Positions 45,972 through 54,498 are shown, counted from the stretch's first letter. The stretch is 64,000 nt of DNA from Mycobacterium lacus (GCF_010731535.1 NZ_AP022581.1:2055952-2119951), one strand, 5' to 3'. Notes: generated by a model from the sequence alone, not told the origin. Numbers and translations: made by a program.

Positions 45972-46390
45972 ATGAGCCATCCACGCGCGGAATCCTCGAC
46001 ACGTCCACGGTGATCCTTCTCGGTGAGATCGCCGACCCGACGACCCTTCCCGACGAATCGGTGATCAGTGCGATCACCCTGGCGGAGCTGTCCGTCGGCC
46101 CGCATGTCGCCCCCAGCGATGACGAGCGCAGCGCACGCCAGCAACATCTGCAGCAGGCTGAGGCTGACTTTGAGGTTCTCCCGTTCGACGCCGACTGCGC
46201 GCGAGCATTCGGCGGGGTGGCCGCCGCCCTGCGCGCATCGGGGCGAAAACCGGCGGCACGCGCTTACGACGCACTGATCGCCGCCACCGCGATCGCTCAC
46301 GGGATCGCGCTCTACACATGCAACCCAATTGATTTTGCCGGGATCCCGCGGCTGGAACTGCGCCCTATCGCTCATCCGGACACTCGCTAG
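45968..46390 (+). CDS. VapC-type PIN-domain toxin
   Basis: A 140-residue PIN-domain RNase. The metal-binding acids are in place: Asp in GILDTSTVI, Glu in ITLAELSVG, and Asp in RAYDALIAATA. It overlaps its antitoxin by 4 bp. It should cut specific RNAs (often tRNA or rRNA in this family) when freed from the antitoxin. Confidence 0.9.
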   Translation: MNEPSTRGILDTSTVILLGEIADPTTLPDESVISAITLAELSVGPHVAPSDDERSARQQHLQQAEADFEVLPFDADCARAFGGVAAALRASGRKPAARAYDALIAATAIAHGIALYTCNPIDFAGIPRLELRPIAHPDTR

Positions 46391-46430
46391 GAGCGCGTCG
46401 TCGCGGCTCAACAGCCTGGCTACAACTTTG

Positions 46431-46443
46431 CTACATTCGTAGC
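46431..46443 (+). promoter_or_regulatory. Leaderless promoter and short palindrome of second vapBC
   Basis: TACATT (46432-46437) ends six bases before ATG 46444. It is embedded in GCTAC-ATTC-GTAGC (46430-46443), a palindrome placed where an antitoxin would repress its own operon. Confidence 0.6.
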
Positions 46444-46704
46444 ATGTCGGAAGTTGCCTCCCGAGAACTGCGCAATCACACCGCAGGGCTGCTCCGGCGC
46501 GTGCAGGCTGGTGAAGATATCACCGTCACCGTCAACGGCAAGGCGGTCGCCCTTCTCACCGCTCTGCGGCCGACCCGACGCAGATGGTTAGGCCGTGACG
46601 AACTACTGCGGAGGCTCGAGCGCGCGCAAGCGGATCTTGCGTTGCGCCAGGAACTCGCTGAGCTAGCAGGGGACACCTCCGACGAGCTTGGTCCGCTGCC
46701 GTGA
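46444..46704 (+). CDS. VapB/Phd-type antitoxin
   Basis: An 86-residue Phd-like antitoxin (EVASRELRNHTAGLLRRVQAGEDITVTVNGKAVALL) with a charged C-terminal helix. The start is leaderless by promoter geometry. The stop overlaps the toxin GTG by 4 bp. It is similar to but distinct from the antitoxin at 45735. Confidence 0.88.
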   Translation: MSEVASRELRNHTAGLLRRVQAGEDITVTVNGKAVALLTALRPTRRRWLGRDELLRRLERAQADLALRQELAELAGDTSDELGPLP

Positions 46705-47099
46705 CCTCCGCCGGCGTGCTCGATACGTCAGTATTCATCGCGCAGGAGAGCGGTCGCCTGCCCGATGCGTCGCGGCTCCCCGACGAACTGGCGACCACCG
46801 TCGTCACCGTGGCCGAGCTCAACCTCGGCGTGCTCGCCGCCGCCTCGGCGGACATTCGAGCGCAACGACTGGCAACACTGGACGCTACTGCCGACATCGT
46901 CGCATTTCCGGTCGACGACGACGCAGCGCGGATGTGGGCGCGGCTTCGAATCCATCTCGCAGAAGCCGGTCGGCGAGTCCGCATCAACGACCTTTGGATC
47001 GCCGCCATCGCAGCTTCCCGGGGACTGCCGGTGGTGACGCAAGACGATGACTTCGATCCCCTCGACGGGGTCGCCGGCTTGACGATTGTGCGTGTCTAG
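46701..47099 (+). CDS. VapC-type PIN-domain toxin
   Basis: A 132-residue PIN toxin with acids in VLDTSVFIA, VTVAELNLG and INDLWIAAIA, and an Asp near the end (VVTQDDDFDPL). It lies in tandem with the previous module, only 53 bp after it, so two complete modules sit side by side. Confidence 0.9.
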   Translation: MTSAGVLDTSVFIAQESGRLPDASRLPDELATTVVTVAELNLGVLAAASADIRAQRLATLDATADIVAFPVDDDAARMWARLRIHLAEAGRRVRINDLWIAAIAASRGLPVVTQDDDFDPLDGVAGLTIVRV

Positions 47100-47136
47100 C
47101 CTGTCGCGGTGGCCGGCGACGACGGCGCGGATCGTG

Positions 47137-48330
47137 TTATTGGCTGCCGACGGGTAGACCAGTCGCCGGACTCGAGACGCCCTCGGCCGGGGTTGGGGAT
47201 GAGTACGGATGCAGGTGCGCGCCAGCAGCAGCCGCGCCAGACACGCGCGCCAGATTCCGCCACAGCGCCGCCTGATCTGCAGCCTGGCTTACCCGTTGCA
47301 GCGCACTCTGACTGAGCACCAGGACGCGGGTGCCGGCGCCCGCCGCGCGCACATCAGCGGTGCGAGCACCCCGCAGGATCAACGCCAGCTCACCGAAGAC
47401 CTCGCCGGCCGCAAATGTCGCCACCACACGCCCGCCGCTCTCGACTGCGACCCGCCCGCGCTCCACGATGAAAAGCGAGCGTCCGCCGTCTCCCTTCGCG
47501 ATGATCAAATGCCTTGGCAGGCAATCAACCAGGTAGGCGTGGTGCAACAGTTCGGCGACGCCCTTGGGGGACATGCCCTCGCTGAGCGCACCGTGGATCG
47601 CGGAATCGGTTTGCACATAGCGCGCAAGCCCGATGTTCACGGTGTCGTGCCGGCGCTCGTAGTCCGCCCACCAGCGCAGGGCTTCCTCGTCAAGCGGTCC
47701 CCGGTGGCTGCGCAGCACCTTGACCAGCGGAGAGCGCACGCGTTCCAGGTGCTCGCGGTCATGGTGGACCATCGCCATGGTGATCCGGAAGCCGCACGTG
47801 AATCCGGCGTGTACCCGCCCCATGGGGCGATAGCCCAGGGCGGTGTAGTAGTTGAAGAGGCCCGGCTCGCAGGTCATCAGAGACAGCGCATAGCCCAGTC
47901 GCATCGTCTCGCGGTAAGCCTTCTCCTTGAGGACCAGGGAAGCCACGCTATGGCGATAGTCCCGCTGGACGGCAAACCGCGTTCCGATCACGGTGCGCGC
48001 CAGCAGTTCCCTCGGGATGCGATCCAGGTGGTACTCCTGCTGGCTCGCCGCCAGGTGCGCCACCTGATCGGCAGGGGTCGAGCGCACACAACCGATGATC
48101 ATGCCGGTGCGCGTGTCACGACAGGCCAGCAGCGTGTCCTCGACCTTTTCGCTGGCGAAGGCGGCGCTGTCCAGCGCGCTGCGCCCGTAGATGCGGCCCA
48201 GCTCCTCCCCACGCACGCGGTCCAACAGTCGCACGCAGGCCCGGCGATCGTCTTCGCTGCGGACCACGAAGGCGTCGAAGCGGCCGGTGCGGTAGTCACA
48301 TAGCTGAACGAGCTTGCTCAACCAAGCCAT
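47137..48330 (-). CDS. FeeM-like N-acyltransferase fused to a cyclic-nucleotide-binding domain
   Basis: A 397-residue protein. Residues ~10-215 have the GNAT-like fold of N-acyl amino acid/homoserine-lactone synthases (RRACVRLLDRVRGEELGRIYG, GMIIGCVRSTP, TVIGTRFAVQRDYRHSVASLVLKEKAY, GLFNYYTALGYRPMG). Residues ~255-365 form a cNMP-binding beta-roll (HLIIAKGDGGRSLFIVERGRVAVESGGRVVATFAAGEVFGELALILRGARTADVRA). GGAGG lies six bases before ATG 48330. Fusion suggests acylation gated by a cyclic nucleotide, which is inference. The start lies inside the 3' end of the enolase-family gene. Confidence 0.75.
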   Translation of the reverse strand: MAWLSKLVQLCDYRTGRFDAFVVRSEDDRRACVRLLDRVRGEELGRIYGRSALDSAAFASEKVEDTLLACRDTRTGMIIGCVRSTPADQVAHLAASQQEYHLDRIPRELLARTVIGTRFAVQRDYRHSVASLVLKEKAYRETMRLGYALSLMTCEPGLFNYYTALGYRPMGRVHAGFTCGFRITMAMVHHDREHLERVRSPLVKVLRSHRGPLDEEALRWWADYERRHDTVNIGLARYVQTDSAIHGALSEGMSPKGVAELLHHAYLVDCLPRHLIIAKGDGGRSLFIVERGRVAVESGGRVVATFAAGEVFGELALILRGARTADVRAAGAGTRVLVLSQSALQRVSQAADQAALWRNLARVSGAAAAGAHLHPYSSPTPAEGVSSPATGLPVGSQ

Positions 48331-49534
48331 CGTCATCCTCCATACAGACGGTGGACGCCCAGGCAGCGTCCAGGCCAAAACCCCGCCGCGAACACCCGCT
48401 GCGAGCCAAATCGACGACCCCGCCGGCACCAAACTGCAGCACCGGTCGCACAGGATCGCGGGCCAACAGCAGCTCGCCGGCGCCGCCCTCGATACCCGCC
48501 AGCGAATCTCCTACCGCGCGCGCCAGCACCATGCCGGCGCGCGTCAACAGCGAGGTTTCCCCAACCTGGCCGCCGACCACCACGGGCCAGGAAAGCGCTT
48601 GAACGGCGCGGGCCAGCTCGATGGCGCGCAGCAGCCCGCCGCAACGCGAGACCTTGAGGTTGGCGATCCACTCCACGCCGCGATCGCCGTAGAGCGCCAG
48701 GTCGGCGAGCGTACACAGACTCTCATCCAGAATGATCGCGGTATCGACCTGCCGGGCCACACGCGCCAGCTCGGTCGGACACCGCGGCGCCAGCGGCTCC
48801 TCGACCGCGTAAAACAGCGGGGCGAGCGCGCCGAGCTCGCGGATCGCGGCCTTGCTGTCTTTTCCCCACAGGTTGTTGGCGTCGAGGCGCACCCGGATCG
48901 GACCTGGGGCCAGGCGCCACAGCAGATCGAGACGCTCGCGGTTGCGCTGGGCATCCGCGCCGAGCTTGACCTTGTAGCACCGGATGTCAGCCGCGAAGCC
49001 GCGCTTGAGCTGGGCCCACGTGACCTCCAGCGGCCCATCGGAGAGGACCAGCGTGTAAACGAAACGCGTCGTGGTCTCCGGAAGATCAAGCAGCCGCTCG
49101 ACGCTGCACCCGGCCTCGCGCGCCAGCGCGTCTAGCAGGGCCAGCTCCAGCGCGCACCACGCCGCTGGGTGCTGATCCAGCTCCACCCGGCGTTCCCACA
49201 CGAACTCCCGCAGGCCGGCAAGGTCACTGGCAGCGGCCAGCGCGGCGGGGGCGATGGCGTTGAGCCAAGCCACGCCGGAGTCGATATCCTCACCGGTCTG
49301 GTAAGGACGCGGGCAGCCTTCGCCCACACCCACCGCGTCGCGAGCCACCGCCACCACAATCGAGGCGCTCTCGGCGCGATGAAAAGACGCCTGCCGCACA
49401 CCGACGCGCAACGGAATGCGAAGCGAGCGAACCGCGAAGCCCCACGCGTTCGTCATCAGCCGGTCCGCCCGGCAAACGTCGGGAGTGCGTCCACAGGCCT
49501 GATGAAATGCATCCGCCGGACCTTCAGCGATCAT
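48296..49534 (-). CDS. Enolase-superfamily enzyme (muconate-lactonising / epimerase subgroup)
   Basis: A 412-residue protein. The N-terminal capping domain is followed by a barrel with the catalytic set Lys188 and Lys190 (YKVKLG), metal ligands Asp218 (LDANN), Glu245 (AVEEPL) and Asp270 (ILDES), and Lys294 (NLKVSRCGG). This is the MLE subgroup, which includes dipeptide epimerases, N-acyl amino acid racemases and cycloisomerases. Next to a peptide ligase and an N-acyltransferase, an amino acid or dipeptide epimerase is most likely. ATG 49534 overlaps the stop of a PE remnant; ATG 49456 (MTNAWGF) is a plausible shorter start. Confidence 0.85.
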   Translation of the reverse strand: MIAEGPADAFHQACGRTPDVCRADRLMTNAWGFAVRSLRIPLRVGVRQASFHRAESASIVVAVARDAVGVGEGCPRPYQTGEDIDSGVAWLNAIAPAALAAASDLAGLREFVWERRVELDQHPAAWCALELALLDALAREAGCSVERLLDLPETTTRFVYTLVLSDGPLEVTWAQLKRGFAADIRCYKVKLGADAQRNRERLDLLWRLAPGPIRVRLDANNLWGKDSKAAIRELGALAPLFYAVEEPLAPRCPTELARVARQVDTAIILDESLCTLADLALYGDRGVEWIANLKVSRCGGLLRAIELARAVQALSWPVVVGGQVGETSLLTRAGMVLARAVGDSLAGIEGGAGELLLARDPVRPVLQFGAGGVVDLARSGCSRRGFGLDAAWASTVCMEDDDGLVEQARSAM

Positions 49535-49605
49535 GGACGTCGGGCATGGTGCTCAACTCCGACAATCGCCGCCAGAGCCTTCGGCGCCGCGTCCACAAAC
49601 GACAT
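49531..49605 (-). pseudogene. 5' remnant of a PE-family gene
   Basis: A strong ribosome site (GGGAGGAA) precedes ATG 49605. The first 13 codons read MSFVDAAPKALAA, the hallmark start of PE proteins, before unrelated codons and a TGA. The stop overlaps ATG 49534 of the enolase-family gene. It looks like the front end of a PE gene joined to this operon, perhaps supplying its ribosome entry. Confidence 0.55.
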
Positions 49606-49847
49606 CGTCGTTCCTCCCGCAATCAATGACCGAAAGGTGCCGCCCGCGGTGCGAGGTCTTCATCCGCCGGGAACGACATGCTGCTCGGACGGGTTCTGAC
49701 CAGGGCTTCTGCATGCAAGGTCACGTTATGCAGACCACCCATCGGCGTCCACTACAAGATTGCGAACACACTCTTGCTAGGCGCGCAAGCGTCTTGCGTG
49801 AGCGTGTGTTTCCCGAACCGCGATACTGCCGCCACTGATGGAAATCC

Positions 49848-49871
49848 GCTAGCATTGACTGCAGTGCTAGC
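49848..49871. promoter_or_regulatory. Operator of the FitAB-like module
   Basis: GCTAGCA and TGCTAGC (7-bp perfect inverted repeat, 10-base spacer) end 18 bases before the antitoxin ATG. Ribbon-helix-helix antitoxins bind such repeats at their own promoters. Confidence 0.65.
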
Positions 49872-49888
49872 AAGAGTTGGAGCGGTGG

Positions 49889-50134
49889 ATGGCGACCTTG
49901 ACGATTCGCGATTTCGATGACGACCTCAAGGCGGCCCTGCGCGTGCGCGCCGCAGAGCACGGCCGCTCGATGGAATCCGAGGTCCGGGAGATCTTGCGCG
50001 CCGTGTTGGAACGCCCGTCGAGCGGTCCCGGAATGGCTACCCGGATTCGGCAGCGGTTCTCGGACATCGGGGACGCGGACCTCGAACTGCCGAACCGCAC
50101 CGAGCGTCCTCGAGCTGCGGGGCTTGGCGAGTGA
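49889..50134 (+). CDS. FitA/VapB-type ribbon-helix-helix antitoxin
   Basis: An 81-residue antitoxin with the RHH motif MATLTIRDFDDDLKAALRVRAAEHGRSMESEVREIL and a flexible C terminus. GGAG lies six bases before ATG 49889. The stop overlaps the toxin GTG by 4 bp. The module points opposite to, and splits, the four-gene biosynthetic-looking set. Confidence 0.9.
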   Translation: MATLTIRDFDDDLKAALRVRAAEHGRSMESEVREILRAVLERPSSGPGMATRIRQRFSDIGDADLELPNRTERPRAAGLGE

Positions 50135-50559
50135 TCGTCCTCGACACCAACGTCGTGTCGGAGCTAATGCGCCATGCACCAGAGCCTGCGGTCGTCAGTT
50201 GGGTCGACGGGTTCTCCGCCGCGGATGTCGTGCTCACCGTGGTGACGGCGGCCGAGCTGATGTGTGGCGTAGCCCGGTTGCCGGAAGGGAGCCGCAAGCG
50301 AGAGCTACACACCAAGGTCGAAGGACTGCTGACGGAGGATTTTCGAGACCAGATCCTGCCGTTCGATGCGCAGGCGGCAACGCACTACGGGGAAATCGTG
50401 GCCGCCCGAGAACAAATTGGGCGGCCAATCAGTATGGCGGACGCGCAAATTGCGGCCATCTGCCGCTGCTGGAGCGCTGGACTGGGAACACGCAACGTCG
50501 ACGACTTCGCCGACACCGGAATCGACGCGGTGAATCCGTGGGCCACCGCGACGTCGTAG
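50131..50559 (+). CDS. FitB/VapC-type PIN-domain toxin
   Basis: A 142-residue PIN toxin with MIVLDTNVVSELMR, VVTAAELMCGV, ISMADAQIAAICR and a final LGTRNVDDFADTGIDAVNPW. That C-terminal pattern is typical of FitB-like toxins. It overlaps its antitoxin by 4 bp and should be a metal-dependent RNase. Confidence 0.92.
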   Translation: MIVLDTNVVSELMRHAPEPAVVSWVDGFSAADVVLTVVTAAELMCGVARLPEGSRKRELHTKVEGLLTEDFRDQILPFDAQAATHYGEIVAAREQIGRPISMADAQIAAICRCWSAGLGTRNVDDFADTGIDAVNPWATATS

Positions 50560-50622
50560 CAAGGATGCCGCTGGAGCAGGGGAGAGGTTCGCCCGTGTGG
50601 AGCGGTCAGCGGAACCCCGGGG

Positions 50623-51801
50623 CTAACTGGTGATTGCCGCCAGTTCGCGTGCCACCGCATCGAATGCGCGCAGCGTGTCCACCATGAGCGGCTCATCGGA
50701 GTGCGGCTGGGTGGATAACTTGGCGGCGACCAGCTCTGCGGCGCGGTTGACGTAGATCATCTGACCACACATGCCCAGGCACAACACGACGTTGCTGCCC
50801 GGGTAGGGAAGCCACACTTGGTTGCGGTACATTCCGCCGGGCAATCCGGTGTCGTCGGGGCTGGCGGCGAACGCCTGACGCGAGTCGGGACCGCCGTGGA
50901 GAGTGTCGGCGATCCACGCCGCCGGCACCACTTGCTGCTCGGTCAGCGAGACACCGTCGCGCAAGAACAGCGACCCGAACCGGATCATGTCGGTAAGACA
51001 GGCGCTGATGCCGCCGTCGAACAGTCCGGTGCCGACCGCGTCTATGCCGATGGTTGCGTCGCATTGGGCGCCGATGCGGGTCCACAGCAGTTCCGACATC
51101 AGTTCGGGCATCCGCTCACCGCCGACGACCTCGCAGATCCAGCCGAGTACATCGGTTTCACACGAGCGATATTGGAACGGGCCGCCGTGCGCCGACTTCT
51201 GCCGCAAGGTCAGCAGGAAGTCCTGCAGCGTGGAGGGCACGTCCGGCCCCCTCTTGGGCGCCCACCCGATCGCCTGGTCAAGGATGTGAATCTCGGCAGC
51301 CGGATCGCGGTAGTTTTCCGAGAAGGCGATACCGGACCTCATGTCCAACAGGTGACGCACCGTCGCACCGGCGTAGCCACAGTTCGCCAGGGCAGGAACG
51401 AACGCCGTGACCGGCGCGTCCAGCTCGATCGCACCGGCCCCGTGCAGCGCGCCAACGACGGCTGCCACCAGCGACTTGCTCACCGAGAACAGCAGGTGCC
51501 GCGTCTGGGCCCCGAGGCCGCCGAGGTACTCCTCGGCCACCATCGACCCGCGGCAGGCGACGGCCCACCCGTCGGTAGCGGTGGTGGCCATTACCGCGCC
51601 AACGGTGGTGGCCACTCCGTCAGTGCTGGTCACCGGGATTTCGGCCACCGGAGCACCGGACGCGGGCAACGCCGCGGCCGGCGCGGTCCCGCGCGAGATA
51701 ACCGCGGTCGGCACCAAGACTTCGACGTGCTGGACTGACCACTGCGAATAGGGTGCCGATAACCAGTTGTCCAGGGAGATGCCGGCCGGGACGCTGCTCA
51801 C
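50623..51801 (-). CDS. Serine beta-lactamase-family hydrolase
   Basis: A 392-residue protein of the class C beta-lactamase/6-aminohexanoate-dimer-hydrolase family. The active-site SxxK is Ser106-Lys109 (FSVSKSLVA) and the second motif is YRS in FQYRSCETD. This family includes peptidases, esterases and amide hydrolases more often than true beta-lactamases. There is no clear signal peptide. GTG 51801 overlaps the stop of the ATP-grasp gene (GTGA), so the two are coupled and presumably act in one pathway. Confidence 0.85.
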   Translation of the reverse strand: MSSVPAGISLDNWLSAPYSQWSVQHVEVLVPTAVISRGTAPAAALPASGAPVAEIPVTSTDGVATTVGAVMATTATDGWAVACRGSMVAEEYLGGLGAQTRHLLFSVSKSLVAAVVGALHGAGAIELDAPVTAFVPALANCGYAGATVRHLLDMRSGIAFSENYRDPAAEIHILDQAIGWAPKRGPDVPSTLQDFLLTLRQKSAHGGPFQYRSCETDVLGWICEVVGGERMPELMSELLWTRIGAQCDATIGIDAVGTGLFDGGISACLTDMIRFGSLFLRDGVSLTEQQVVPAAWIADTLHGGPDSRQAFAASPDDTGLPGGMYRNQVWLPYPGSNVVLCLGMCGQMIYVNRAAELVAAKLSTQPHSDEPLMVDTLRAFDAVARELAAITS

Positions 51802-53369
51802 GCTCGTGCGACAAGCCGCGAGACGATCGGCGTGGCCGGCGCCAGGGGTGTTGAGGCGAACTTCGCCTTGATGCCCTTGACCCAGCGCCGGCAGCGCTCG
51901 GTGAGCTGATAGTCGTCGGTCTGCAGGTGCCCGCGGGTGACGAGCACGCCCAGTTGGGCGCCCTCGCAGCGTAAGTCCCCAGGCGCCGCGACACGCATGT
52001 AGAAGGCTTCGGATTCGTCGAGCAGCGTGGCCCAGTCGTTGCCCTGACGCGCAAAGGAGACACGCCCCTCGTCGTCGAGGCGCCACACACCTGTGCGTGG
52101 GGTTGCAGTGAAGAGCTCGACATCCGGCGAGGTCTCGCTGATTATCAGCTGACCCCAGACCTCGTCTTCGCCATAGCCGCGCTCCCAGCGCGAGTTGATC
52201 TCCTCGATGTCGAGCTCGTACTCCACGTCCATGTACTCGAGCAGGTGGAAGAGGAACAGCGGCATGTCGGCGTAGGCCTCGGTGGTCAAGTTCGTCATCG
52301 GGCTGGCGCCACTGAGGCGCGGGTTCACTTCGCCGAGGTAGAGCTCGTCGGCGTCCAGGTCGTGCAATAGGTCCACCTCGAAGTAGCCGCGGTACCCCTC
52401 GCGGCGCAGCACGTCGCCCAGCTTCCGCACCATTTCTCGCGCGGCGTGCGTCTGTGCGGGCGGCAGCACCTCGCGCCAGATGTCATTGCCGCACCAGCCG
52501 CCCCTGCGCGGCGTCAGCTCCGGGTAACCGACGAGACTCGTCATCGCGGGACCGATCACAGTGCCGTGACGGGTCACGGTGCCTTCGAGGCACACCTCGA
52601 CATTGCGGATGCGCTTCATCACCTTGACTTCCTGCCCGACCAGGTCACCGGCGTGATCGTCCCAGTCGCGCTGGCCGCGCACAAAGAACACCGCGCTGCC
52701 GGCGTCGCCATATGCGGCCACGACGACGAGGTCATGTCCCAGCCCGGCGTTCTGCGCGAGCGCCGACAGCTCGTCGTAGGAGCGGACGCGCCCGATTACG
52801 TGAGGCACGCTCGGAACGCCCGCCTCATCCGCTAGGCGCGTCATGACGATCTTGGAACCCAGGCGATGGCGCAGCTCCGCCGGGGGGTGCATGACGTCGA
52901 GCCCCGCCTCGTCCGCGAGGGCCTGGGTCTTTTCGTCAAGCATCACGAAGCAGGCCTTGCCGCCGGGCCCTCGGTTGGCGATGAACTCGAGTGTCTCGGG
53001 ATCGCGCAGGAGGTGGTTGCACACATCCCCCATGGACCCGAAATCAATGCGGTCGCGCCGCCGGGGCACGAAGACGCGCGAATGTGCGCCCTCAAAGGAG
53101 TCAAAGTAGGTCAGGTAGAAGAAGTTTCGTACCCAGCGATCGATGCCCAGCAGGTTGAACGGGGTCGGCGAGATGAAGTACAGCGGCACGGTGTTGGTGT
53201 GAAAGAACGCACGTAGGTCCGAGAGGCCGCTAAGCGGGCGGCGCGGCTCGGGCTCAGGTCCGCCGGCGTGCACGATCACGCCGGCCGCGGTGACGTTGAC
53301 GCCTGGGCCCGGCGCAGGGACCGCGGCGGGGGAGGCGCTGCGGTCAGCGCGGCAGCGATGAAATGACAT
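51798..53369 (-). CDS. ATP-grasp amide/peptide ligase (PGM1-like)
   Basis: A 523-residue protein. The N-terminal ~160 residues look like a pre-ATP-grasp domain (VPLYFISPTPFNLLGIDRWVRNFFYLTYFDSFEG). The ATP-grasp fold follows (about 165-400), with ATP/Mg motifs HDLVVVAAYGDAGSAVFF, GYFEVDLLHD and LYLGEVNPRLSGASPMTNL (Glu and Asn metal ligands). A C-terminal domain closes it. The arrangement is that of PGM1-type ligases, which join amino acids or peptides using ATP. ATG 53369 is chosen; longer starts add Arg-rich, non-homologous sequence. It heads the four-gene set. Confidence 0.82.
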   Translation of the reverse strand: MSFHRCRADRSASPAAVPAPGPGVNVTAAGVIVHAGGPEPEPRRPLSGLSDLRAFFHTNTVPLYFISPTPFNLLGIDRWVRNFFYLTYFDSFEGAHSRVFVPRRRDRIDFGSMGDVCNHLLRDPETLEFIANRGPGGKACFVMLDEKTQALADEAGLDVMHPPAELRHRLGSKIVMTRLADEAGVPSVPHVIGRVRSYDELSALAQNAGLGHDLVVVAAYGDAGSAVFFVRGQRDWDDHAGDLVGQEVKVMKRIRNVEVCLEGTVTRHGTVIGPAMTSLVGYPELTPRRGGWCGNDIWREVLPPAQTHAAREMVRKLGDVLRREGYRGYFEVDLLHDLDADELYLGEVNPRLSGASPMTNLTTEAYADMPLFLFHLLEYMDVEYELDIEEINSRWERGYGEDEVWGQLIISETSPDVELFTATPRTGVWRLDDEGRVSFARQGNDWATLLDESEAFYMRVAAPGDLRCEGAQLGVLVTRGHLQTDDYQLTERCRRWVKGIKAKFASTPLAPATPIVSRLVARA

Positions 53370-53378
53370 ACCTGCATT

Positions 53379-53390
53379 GCACAAGTGTGC
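53379..53390. promoter_or_regulatory. Palindrome in front of the ATP-grasp gene
   Basis: GCACA-AG-TGTGC lies 10 bases upstream of the ATP-grasp start, in the expected -10 region. It is a candidate operator for the set. A clear -35/-10 pair is not visible. Confidence 0.35.
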
Positions 53391-53664
53391 GCCCTGCCCA
53401 TGGCCGTGTCGACGTGTGGAGTACCTGACCGCCGGCCGGGCGTATCCAACGTTGCGCAGCACGGGCTGTTGCCGCGGATCGCCGCGAGTGAAGCTTGAGC
53501 GGTGGTGGGGGCCGGGAGTCCGCAAGTTCGCGTTCGGCCGAGTTGACACATATTTCAGGGCGGACCGAGGCAAAATTTCGTGTCGGTTTCAGTTGAGCAA
53601 AGGTACTGCAGCTTACCCGCGATGCGAGGGGGATGTCGCCTGTTTGGCTTTAGTGTTGGCTGCT

Positions 53665-54093
53665 ATGGCCGGACTGGACAATTACGTGAAGCGCTGGCGC
53701 ACAGCGCTTCACCTAACCGTGTCGGCATTGATAGTTGCCATCCTCGGACTCACCATCACCCCCGTAGCTCGTGCGGCTGCGGCCACGGCGACGTTGTCGG
53801 TGGAACACACGTGGCAGACCGGTTTCATCGCCCGCTTCACCATCACCAACTCGAGCATGGTGCCGCTCACCGATTGGAAGCTTGAATTCGACATGCCAGT
53901 GGGACAATCCGTCTCGCACACATGGAATAGCACCCTTACCCAATCTGGCACGCACTTTGTTCTCACTCCCGCGAATTGGAATCGCGTCATTGCACCCGGT
54001 GGTTCAGCCACAGGTGGTCTGAGAGGCGTGCTGACCGGTTCCTACTCGCCACCGTCGAATTGTGTGCTCAATGAGCACATTCCTTGCACCTAG
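53665..54093 (+). CDS. Secreted carbohydrate-binding module family 2 protein
   Basis: A 142-residue protein with signal peptide (cleavage near ARA-AA) and one CBM2 domain. The surface Trp residues of the family are visible in EHTWQTGFIARFTITN, PLTDWKLEFD, SHTWNSTL and NWNRVIAPGG. There is no catalytic domain. From memory it is close to Rv1987, which binds cellulose or chitin-type glycans. The start MAGLDNYVKRWRTALH matches that protein. It is divergent from the ATP-grasp gene. Confidence 0.9.
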   Translation: MAGLDNYVKRWRTALHLTVSALIVAILGLTITPVARAAAATATLSVEHTWQTGFIARFTITNSSMVPLTDWKLEFDMPVGQSVSHTWNSTLTQSGTHFVLTPANWNRVIAPGGSATGGLRGVLTGSYSPPSNCVLNEHIPCT

Positions 54094-54498
54094 AGGCGGT
54101 TCTGCATGCCGGTAGGTCGGTTTGCGGGTTGACCTCGGGTTGGCTTGTGCGGCAGATATTTTCGGGTTGCGGCATGTTTACCTGTCCCGTGTCACCGGCA
54201 GGTAACGAGATCCTTTGCAGTCAAGATTATTTCGGGCCATGCGGCGTTCGCGTCGAAGCTGTGGCAGGGCAGGTTTGGCCAGCCCGGTGACCTTGCCTTG
54301 GCGGATGCGGTCCCCGACGCGGACGGTTTACTTGACATAATGTCGCTTATCGGCACTTAAAGGTAGCGAGTCGCTTATCGGCACTTAAAGGTAGCGAGTT
54401 GCATTAGATGAAAAGACTCGCACCCCTTGACGATTGGTTGATTTTCTCAGTCGTTCTGCGCCGCGGCGACCCGCTGACCAGCACGGAGCAGAATCACG
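54094..54498. other. Gene-poor region with a tandem repeat
   Basis: About 400 bases with no convincing gene, and a somewhat lower GC content. It holds the 28-bp duplication at 54343-54398 and leads into an integrase fragment, so it is probably the debris of a mobile element. Confidence 0.5.
54343..54398. repeat. 28-bp tandem duplication, possible insertion-sequence end
   Basis: Two exact adjacent copies of a 28-base unit that starts TCGCTTATCGGCAC and ends TTAAAGGTAGCGAG. The first copy is preceded by TG. Repeated sub-terminal units starting TGT are typical of IS21-family ends, so this may be one end of a lost element; that link is inference. Confidence 0.6.

Noticed and set aside
53379..53390. 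GCACA-AG-TGTGC considered as a CRP site for the cNMP-linked gene set
   Set aside because: The arms and spacing do not match the TGTGA-N6-TCACA layout of mycobacterial CRP; kept only as a weak candidate operator.
54145..54360. A 71-codon plus-strand frame before the tandem repeat
   Set aside because: No ribosome site, no recognisable domain, and it runs into the repeat.
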